A stretch of 7,473 nt of DNA. Origin: an uncultured Mucilaginibacter sp. Lineage in GTDB: Bacteria > Bacteroidota > Bacteroidia > Sphingobacteriales > Sphingobacteriaceae. Shown here one piece after another: positions 1 to 5,324 of the stretch; within the stretch, counting starts at the first letter, position 1; every line of letters starts with the position of its first letter. Position numbers and translations under genes: made by a program. The notes beneath the pieces are model-generated. The model worked only from the letters and a program-made list of their open reading frames with translations, made no database searches and was not told the DNA's origin. The DNA is taken from positions 1 to 7,473 of the forward strand of contig CAMLFI010000116.1 in assembly GCA_946479225.1 (NCBI GenBank), in the 5' to 3' direction.

Positions 1-88
1 CGTCCCCATTCGTAACAGGGGCACTATCTTTTTTACACCCGGTCATCAATACACCAGCTATTAGCAGTAAACAAAATATCTTCTTCAT
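1..88 (-). CDS. Partial surface lipoprotein downstream of SusD (N-terminus only)
   Basis: The minus strand opens with ATG at 88-86 and encodes 29 visible residues, beginning MKKIFCLLLIAGVLMTGC, before leaving the window. This is a lipoprotein signal peptide: two lysines, a hydrophobic core, then a lipobox (MTG-C) with the lipidated cysteine at residue 18. The following KKD matches the start of the SusD-like protein and resembles the charged signal that sends Bacteroidota lipoproteins to the cell surface. The gene is co-directional with the SusC/SusD pair and starts 61 bp after the susD-like stop. In known PULs this slot usually holds a SusE/SusF-type or other surface glycan-binding protein. 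That role is inferred from position and signal peptide only, because no mature domain is visible. A lipid-anchored enzyme is also possible. Confidence 0.8.
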   Translation of the reverse strand, partial: MKKIFCLLLIAGVLMTGCKKDSAPVTNGD

Positions 89-117
89 AAGTAAGCCGGG
101 TTTAGTACTGTATAAAA

Positions 118-144
118 CAGAAGGGAGCATTACACTCCCTTCTG
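118..144 (-). terminator. Intercistronic hairpin with T-run after the SusD-like gene
   Basis: A perfect 10-bp stem (CAGAAGGGAG pairing with CTCCCTTCTG) encloses a 7-nt loop. Read on the minus strand, the stem is followed at once by TTTTA, the layout of a short intrinsic terminator. It starts 5 bp after the susD-like stop codon and ends 29 bp before the next lipoprotein start. It could be a full terminator, a partial terminator lowering expression of the downstream gene, or a 3' hairpin protecting the upstream mRNA. The T-run is short, so read-through is likely. Confidence 0.65.
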
Positions 145-149
145 CCTGT

Positions 150-1856
150 TTATTGATAAAAAGGGTTTTGCGCTAATTGCCCGGCCGATGCCTGGATCTC
201 GGTTCTTGGTATTGGCAACCAGTAGTGCTTTGTTGAAAACGAACGGCCATCCAGCGCTACTTTTGGCGTATAAATAAAACTACCATCAGCAGCCTTGGTA
301 ATTATAACGCCGCCAGCGGGTTTGTTATCCGTAACGTCGGCGATCTTCCAGCGGCGCACATCATAAAAACGATGCTCTTCAAACGCCAGCTCCACGCGGC
401 GCTCGTAACGTATAGCATCACGCATTTGTGCCTGTGACATACCGGCCGCCAAATTTGGCATGTTGATGCCGGGGCGCGAGCGAATAAGGTTGATTGCTGC
501 ACGTGCGCTTAAGGTAGACCCGGTCGGAACCGCATCCGGCCCATAAGCCTCGTTAGCAGCCTCAGCAAAGTTTAACAGTATCTCTGCATAGCGGAAGTAT
601 ATCCATGGATGAAAGCCGGCGTTACCCCACGGATTCTCAAGCGGATATGCATCATCCATGTATTTGCGAAGGTAATACCCTGTTTTAGTTGTATTCCAGT
701 TGCTATTGCCGTCTTTGCTATCTTTTCCGCCAGGTATAAAGGTTTCAACATTACGTCCTCTATATGGCGAGCCGTTGTGTAATACAGTAGCATCAAACCT
801 TGGGTCGCGGTGGTCATACGGATGAGTTGGATCGTATCCGGAAGTAGGATCTGTTATTGGTTTACCATTATCCATCTGATAATCATCAACCAGATTTTGG
901 AGTGGTGTGTTACCGGCCCATCCGCCGTAACCATTTGGCCCATTTGCAATTTCCATATGGGTATGGTTATCATTTTTAGTATAAAGGCGCTCAAAAATAA
1001 CCTCGTTCGTTTCGTTAACCAAAAACATGTTGTTATATCCACCGCTATAAATGCCATATTTATTAAGGCTTATTACGGCCTGTGCAGCAGTTACAGCGTC
1101 GGCCCAGGTACCTGCGCCATCATATAACGGACTGGCAGCATAAAGTGCCAAACGAGATTTTAATGCGAGTGCTGCGCCTTTTGTAGCGCGGCCCAATTGC
1201 CATGTCTGGTCGTTATTTCGTGGCAATTTTGCAGCAGCTTCATCTAATTGAGCAATTGCATAAGCAATGCTTTCTTTAATTGTTGCACGCTTAAATAATG
1301 CCGGATCCTGAAGGTTATCGCTCAGCTCATAAACTTTATCGCCCAGCAACACAGCGCCACCATAATTACGGATAACATCCTGGTACCTAAAAGCCCTTAT
1401 GAATTTCAATTCGCCTTCTATACGTGCTTTGTGGCCCGCGCTCATGGTTATCTTAGGCAACACGCTCAGTGCATAATTACACTCGCGGATACCGCGGTAG
1501 CTGCGCGCCCATAATACACCGGCTCCACCCAAATTTTCGGGAGCAAGCTGGCCGCGCTGTACCAGCCAGGTATCATCATCGTTGTTGTAGATAGACTCAT
1601 CACTTAGCGAGCTCCACATGCTGTACTCAAAACCTCTCCCAAAACCGGGCACGGTACCGTCGCCTTCTTTGTTTTGTAATTGCGTGCCCAAATACCTGTT
1701 AGTTACGTAAGCTTCAAATACCGAAGTATCTGCTTCTACCGCAGCGGTAGATATTCTATCTGTTGGCTTTACCGCCAGGAAATCTTTTTTACATCCGACT
1801 ATTGCTAATGTCGTTACTGAAAAAAGGTAAAATGCTATTTTATAATTTTTTCTCAT
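150..1856 (-). CDS. SusD/RagB-family outer-membrane glycan-binding lipoprotein
   Basis: This 568-residue protein is a SusD-like lipoprotein that sits on the outer face of the outer membrane as the lid of the neighbouring SusC-like channel and binds incoming oligosaccharides. The signal peptide ends in a lipobox (IVG-C) with the lipidated cysteine at residue 22, followed by KKD. Residues from about 23 to 230 form the N-terminal SusD-like region with TPR-like helices, including RAFRYQDVIRNYGG at 154-167. The C-terminal SusD/RagB domain covers about 285-568. It shows the family hallmarks EHRFYDVRRWK (494-504), HYWLPIPRTEI (544-554) and a terminal QNPFYQ. The length is normal and the frame is intact. 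The ATG at 1856 lies 10 bp after the SusC-like stop, so the two genes should be co-transcribed and translated together. No strong Shine-Dalgarno is seen, as is usual in this phylum. The ligand cannot be told from sequence alone. Confidence 0.96.
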   Translation of the reverse strand: MRKNYKIAFYLFSVTTLAIVGCKKDFLAVKPTDRISTAAVEADTSVFEAYVTNRYLGTQLQNKEGDGTVPGFGRGFEYSMWSSLSDESIYNNDDDTWLVQRGQLAPENLGGAGVLWARSYRGIRECNYALSVLPKITMSAGHKARIEGELKFIRAFRYQDVIRNYGGAVLLGDKVYELSDNLQDPALFKRATIKESIAYAIAQLDEAAAKLPRNNDQTWQLGRATKGAALALKSRLALYAASPLYDGAGTWADAVTAAQAVISLNKYGIYSGGYNNMFLVNETNEVIFERLYTKNDNHTHMEIANGPNGYGGWAGNTPLQNLVDDYQMDNGKPITDPTSGYDPTHPYDHRDPRFDATVLHNGSPYRGRNVETFIPGGKDSKDGNSNWNTTKTGYYLRKYMDDAYPLENPWGNAGFHPWIYFRYAEILLNFAEAANEAYGPDAVPTGSTLSARAAINLIRSRPGINMPNLAAGMSQAQMRDAIRYERRVELAFEEHRFYDVRRWKIADVTDNKPAGGVIITKAADGSFIYTPKVALDGRSFSTKHYWLPIPRTEIQASAGQLAQNPFYQ

Positions 1857-1866
1857 GACTGTTAAA

Positions 1867-4800
1867 TTAAAATTTCACGTTTGCGCCTATGTTGATTATG
1901 CGTTGCTGCGGATAAAACTGACCGCTGCCGCTGGTGCCCTCGGGGTCATAATCTTTAACTTTTGTTATCGTAAAAAGGTTAAATGCACTTGCATAAACAC
2001 GCAAGCCTGCTATTTTCATTTTAGATAAAACGCTTGACCCAAAGTTGTATCCTAACTGTACGTTCTTCAACCTCAGGAAAGAAGCGTTATTAAGCCAGAA
2101 AGTGTTGTTGTACTGGCCGCCGCTTATTGCGCTGGACGCGCGCTCTGTTACCCGCGGATAAGTGCCGTTGGGGTTGCTTGCGCTAAACCTGTTATCGGCC
2201 CAGCTGCTGTAAAAGTTACCAATGGTACCCGTCTCAGGTAATACGTATTGGCTGACTTTAGACTGGCCTGCAAACAGCATGGAAAGATCAAAGTTTTTGT
2301 ATGCCGCGTTTAAGTTAAAGCCATATGTCATCAATGGGATGTTGCCATACTTGGTACGCTCGCGGTCGTCCGCAGTGATCTTACCATCGTGATTAAAATC
2401 CTCGTATTTCAGGTCGCCAACTTTGGCACCCGGAACGTGCGGATACGCAGCTAATTCTGCTGCCGTACGGAAGATGCCTATGCTGTTATACAAAAGATAG
2501 GTTCCTAACGGATGGCCCGTTTGGCTTTGATAATCTAAAGCACCCTTTGCTTCGTCTATAAAGATAATCTTGCTTTTTGCGTAAGTGATGTTACCGGAAA
2601 CCCCCCAGGTAAAATCAGAGCCATTATTACTATTGTATCCCAGTGTGGCTTCAAAGCCTGTGCTGTTTACTTTACCAATGTTTTCAGATGGTACAAGTGG
2701 ATCGCCGTTATATGGATTTACGATGCCCGAGGTGGCAGGTAAAGATGCATTACGGTTAGCCAAAATGCCTGAGCGTTTTTGTTGGAAGTAAATAGCCTCA
2801 AGTGTAAAGTTTCTAAGGAATGTTGCATTGATACCAATATCAAGCTTGCGGGCAACTTCCCAGGTAATATTGGGGTTGGCCAGTTTTACAAGGTTGATGT
2901 TTGGCTGAATAATAGCTGCACCTGCATTAGCATCATACGCTACAAAGCCGTTACCAACAATTACGTAGTTGTTAAAGTATTGAAAACCGTTTACGGCATC
3001 GTTACCTAATGAACCATATGATGCTCTTAACTTCAAATCGTCAATAAATTTCACGTTGTCTTTAAACCAGGTTTCTTTAGATATACGGTAACCAACGGAA
3101 GCAGATGGGAAGTAACCCCATTGTTTTCCTTCAGGGAAGATCGAGCTTCCGTCTGCCCTTAACTGACCTTCAAACAAATACTTTTCATCGTAGTTGTAAG
3201 CAACCCTGCTGATGATACTGCGACGGTTATAGTTTGCGCTGTAGCCCGAATTGAGGTAATCTGTTGCAGCGCTACCGCCCTGTGAAAGCTCGGGCAGTTG
3301 CGATGACAGGTAGTTAAACCGCGTTGCATCAAAATAATCAGTATGACTTCTGCTTTGCTCGTAACCAACAAACGCGCTAATATCATGCGCTCCAAAGCGG
3401 CGTGCATAGTTCAGTTTAATGTTTGAGGTGATAAGCGACTGGTTGTTTTGAGATTCGAACAAAGTTGCTTTTTGGTTATTGCCCCCTACCACTGTAGTTG
3501 AGTAGGTATTTGCTGCCTGGTTGTAAGTGTACAGGTTATAAGGCGTATTGAAGTTTTTGCTAAAGTTGAACGATTTATCAACAGAGAAGAAACCATCCAG
3601 CGAAAGCCCCTTTACCGGTAAGAGATAGCTGCCCCTTAAAATTGCATTTAAAGTTTGTGAGGGGTTATTTGCTGTTCCGCCAATATCTGTTACCTGTACC
3701 GCAGGGTTGTTATCTTCAATACCGCGTGTTGGATATCCGTTTGGATAGAACGCGGCAACGGTTGGTTTTGAGCGATAGATAGCCCTAAAGATACCACCTG
3801 CACCTACCATTGGAAATTTACGCTGCTCTTGGCGGCCTGATAAAGACAAGCCCACTTTTAACTTGCTGGTGATGTTTGCATCAATGTTGGAACGGAAATT
3901 ATACTGATTGTATTTGGTAGCGCCATTTTTATAGATGCCGTCCTGGTACAGTGTACCCAACGACACAAAATATTTCACGTCATCGCTGCCACCTGTTATT
4001 GATAAGCTATGCTGATTTTGCAAAGCCTGCGATTTTAAAGTTGTTTTCAACCAATCGGTGTTAGGAAAGTTTACCGGGTCAGACCCGTCTCTGAATTTTT
4101 GGATCTGGGCTTCTGAATAGGTCTGATTAGCGCCGCCGCCGCTGTTGGCATCAAGGGCAACCTCGTTCATAAGCTGCGCATAAGTTGCTGCATCGGCCAT
4201 TTTAGGCAAACGGGTTGGCGAACTAAAGCCCTGGTTAAATGAATAGTTGATAGTTGGTTTACCCGTTTTACCTCTTTTAGTGGTAACCAATATAACGCCG
4301 TTAGCCGCACGGTTACCGTAAATAGCTGCTGATGCATCTTTTAGTACAGATACACTCTCGATATCATTAGCATCAAGGCGTTCTAAACCGCCTATCTGCC
4401 CGGGGATACCATCTACAACTACCAATACGTTATTGCTGCCGGTTGTTGCCAAACCTCTTATCAATATGCCGGAGCCATCGTAACCCGGCTCGCCACTGCG
4501 GTTATTTACAATTATACCAGAAAAACGACCGGCGAAGGAGTTGGAAAGATTGGGTTGAGGACTTTTCACCAAGTCGCCACCCTTAACCACCGATATTGAG
4601 CCTGTAAGGGTTGCTTTTTTCTGTGTGCCGTAACCCACAACAACAACCTCGCTCAGGTTTTTTGATTCCGGCGTAAGCGATACATTGATAACCGTTTGGC
4701 CACCTACGGCAACCTCCCTATCTATGTAGCCTATATACCTGAATACCAGGACAGCATTGCCGTCGGTCGCATTGATCTGGTACCTTCCTGCTGCATCTGT

Positions 4801-5046
4801 AGTTACGCCGGTGGACGTACCTTTTATCAGTACACTTACGCCCGTTAAAGCCTCGCCTTTTTCATCGGTAACCTTACCTGTAATTGCTAAATCGCTTTTA
4901 TACAACGAGGCTTTGCTGACAGTAACAGCCGAAACCGGCATCACCCCCGTTGTTAAACCTGCAATCACCATACCGGTAAATAAAAGTAAGCGGCCGGGAA
5001 ATTTTTTCCTGTGCGGAGAACGCGTCATTTGTAATTCTGATTTCAT
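1867..5046 (-). CDS. SusC/RagA-family TonB-linked outer-membrane transporter
   Basis: This 1059-residue protein is the TonB-dependent barrel that imports oligosaccharides across the outer membrane with its SusD partner. The N-terminus is a signal peptide: a basic stretch, then a hydrophobic segment, with likely cleavage after VSA at residues 38-40. A CarboxypepD_reg-like domain follows at about 55-127. Next come the SusC-typical EVVVVGYGTQ segment (133-142) and the plug domain to about 260. The plug ends in the family signature starting DASAAIYGNRAANGVIL at 237. The rest is a 22-strand-type barrel ending in phenylalanine (NVKF), as expected for outer-membrane assembly. An EF-hand-like DFNHDGKITADD lies at 883-894, common in this family. 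No STN domain precedes the CarboxypepD_reg domain, so signalling through a FecR/ECF-sigma pair is not expected. The start used is the first in-frame ATG (5046). A GTG at 5088 would add 14 residues that do not fit a signal peptide, and a second ATG lies at 5028. Confidence 0.96.
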   Translation of the reverse strand: MKSELQMTRSPHRKKFPGRLLLFTGMVIAGLTTGVMPVSAVTVSKASLYKSDLAITGKVTDEKGEALTGVSVLIKGTSTGVTTDAAGRYQINATDGNAVLVFRYIGYIDREVAVGGQTVINVSLTPESKNLSEVVVVGYGTQKKATLTGSISVVKGGDLVKSPQPNLSNSFAGRFSGIIVNNRSGEPGYDGSGILIRGLATTGSNNVLVVVDGIPGQIGGLERLDANDIESVSVLKDASAAIYGNRAANGVILVTTKRGKTGKPTINYSFNQGFSSPTRLPKMADAATYAQLMNEVALDANSGGGANQTYSEAQIQKFRDGSDPVNFPNTDWLKTTLKSQALQNQHSLSITGGSDDVKYFVSLGTLYQDGIYKNGATKYNQYNFRSNIDANITSKLKVGLSLSGRQEQRKFPMVGAGGIFRAIYRSKPTVAAFYPNGYPTRGIEDNNPAVQVTDIGGTANNPSQTLNAILRGSYLLPVKGLSLDGFFSVDKSFNFSKNFNTPYNLYTYNQAANTYSTTVVGGNNQKATLFESQNNQSLITSNIKLNYARRFGAHDISAFVGYEQSRSHTDYFDATRFNYLSSQLPELSQGGSAATDYLNSGYSANYNRRSIISRVAYNYDEKYLFEGQLRADGSSIFPEGKQWGYFPSASVGYRISKETWFKDNVKFIDDLKLRASYGSLGNDAVNGFQYFNNYVIVGNGFVAYDANAGAAIIQPNINLVKLANPNITWEVARKLDIGINATFLRNFTLEAIYFQQKRSGILANRNASLPATSGIVNPYNGDPLVPSENIGKVNSTGFEATLGYNSNNGSDFTWGVSGNITYAKSKIIFIDEAKGALDYQSQTGHPLGTYLLYNSIGIFRTAAELAAYPHVPGAKVGDLKYEDFNHDGKITADDRERTKYGNIPLMTYGFNLNAAYKNFDLSMLFAGQSKVSQYVLPETGTIGNFYSSWADNRFSASNPNGTYPRVTERASSAISGGQYNNTFWLNNASFLRLKNVQLGYNFGSSVLSKMKIAGLRVYASAFNLFTITKVKDYDPEGTSGSGQFYPQQRIINIGANVKF

Positions 5047-5098
5047 ATAATTCTTTAATTGATTTATGATTCGTATCCAACCGATCACATTCTTGCAG

Positions 5099-5128
5099 CA
5101 AAAAGAATCAGTTAAAACTGTAAGTAAA
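5099..5128 (-). promoter_or_regulatory. Weak Bacteroidota-type promoter candidate for the SusC/SusD operon
   Basis: On the minus strand TCTTTTTG (5106-5099) differs by one base from the Bacteroidota -7 consensus TAnnTTTG. An 18-nt gap separates it from TTTA (5128-5125), one base off the -33 element TTTG. Transcription would then start near 5092, leaving a 5' leader of roughly 45 nt. The upstream half lies inside the 22-bp palindrome, which would suit an activator touching RNA polymerase. Both boxes are imperfect and no better pair was found between 5047 and 5268, so this is a weak call. Confidence 0.25.
5109..5120. repeat. Short inverted repeat abutting the 22-bp palindrome
   Basis: Five-base arms CAGTT and AACTG are separated by two bases. 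The element ends directly next to the left edge of the larger palindrome at 5121. Arms this short can arise by chance in AT-rich DNA. It is recorded because it lies inside the probable control region of the SusC/SusD operon. Confidence 0.35.
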
Positions 5129-5142
5129 TCCGGATTTACTTA
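5121..5142. promoter_or_regulatory. Perfect 22-bp palindrome, candidate operator upstream of the SusC-like gene
   Basis: Two inverted copies of the 11-base half TAAGTAAATCC meet with no spacer at a central CCGG, giving a perfect 22-bp palindrome. Its centre is about 85 bp upstream of the SusC-like ATG. Without a loop it suits binding by a dimeric regulator better than an RNA hairpin. The nine outer bases of the half-site, TAAGTAAAT, recur once more at 5179-5187, which strengthens the case for a protein-binding motif. The adjacent HTCS, through its AraC-type domain, is the obvious candidate to bind here. That link is inference. Confidence 0.55.
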
Positions 5143-5170
5143 GCTTTTAATTCTTAGCCTCTGAAATGAT

Positions 5171-5210
5171 AATTGGTTATTTACTTATTAATTGGTAGTG
5201 CTAAATTGGT
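5171..5210. repeat. Three direct copies of AATTGGT upstream of the SusC-like gene
   Basis: AATTGGT occurs at 5171-5177, 5190-5196 and 5204-5210, and a related AATTTGG lies at 5213-5219. On the coding (minus) strand these read ACCAATT. Start-to-start spacings are 19 and 14 bp, not a constant helical phase. AraC-family proteins often bind direct repeats, so the cluster may be part of the operon's control region, but the AT-rich sequence also makes chance recurrence plausible. Confidence 0.4.
5179..5187 (-). promoter_or_regulatory. Third copy of the palindrome half-site
   Basis: On the minus strand TAAGTAAAT here is identical to the outer nine bases of both arms of the 22-bp palindrome at 5121-5142. 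It is in the same orientation as the right-hand arm (5134-5142) and 45 bp from it. It may be an accessory binding site for the same regulator. It sits between two of the AATTGGT repeats. Confidence 0.4.
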
Positions 5211-5268
5211 GTAATTTGGCATACTGCTGTGAGGGGTAAACTCTGCAATCAAACGGGGGTATTTCAGC

Positions 5269-5304
5269 AAAAAGGGCTCATAATCGAAATTATGAGCCCT
5301 TTTT
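5269..5304 (-). terminator. Strong intrinsic terminator after the HTCS gene
   Basis: A perfect 16-bp stem has arms 5269-5284 and 5289-5304 around a 4-nt loop. The stem contains GGGCTC pairing with GAGCCC and is flanked by A5 and T5 runs. On the minus strand the loop reads TTCG, a stabilizing tetraloop sequence, and the transcript ends in TTTTT. It lies 20 bp after the HTCS stop codon, so it should end HTCS transcription before the SusC/SusD control region. The symmetry means it could also work on the plus strand, but no plus-strand gene is seen. Confidence 0.88.
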
Positions 5305-5324
5305 AAATACAATCACCATTTAAT

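Noticed and set aside
883..894. The EF-hand-like DFNHDGKITADD (residues 883-894 of the SusC-like protein; coordinates here are residues) as a special calcium-sensing feature
   Set aside because: This motif is common in the C-terminal barrel region of SusC-family proteins and is not distinctive here.
2585..3009. Plus-strand open frames of 68 and 76 codons inside the SusC-like gene
   Set aside because: They lie antisense within a long, clearly conserved reading frame, have no recognisable motifs, and are expected as chance open frames opposite a long gene.
4757..5050. Plus-strand 97-codon open frame opposite the SusC-like N-terminus
   Set aside because: It is wholly antisense to the signal peptide and CarboxypepD_reg region, which are well supported, and its product resembles no known family.
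4898..5101. Minus-strand 67-codon frame overlapping the SusC-like start, considered as a leader peptide
   Set aside because: It begins with a TTG, reads out of frame through the SusC-like signal peptide and has no leader-like features. It is best explained as a shadow frame.
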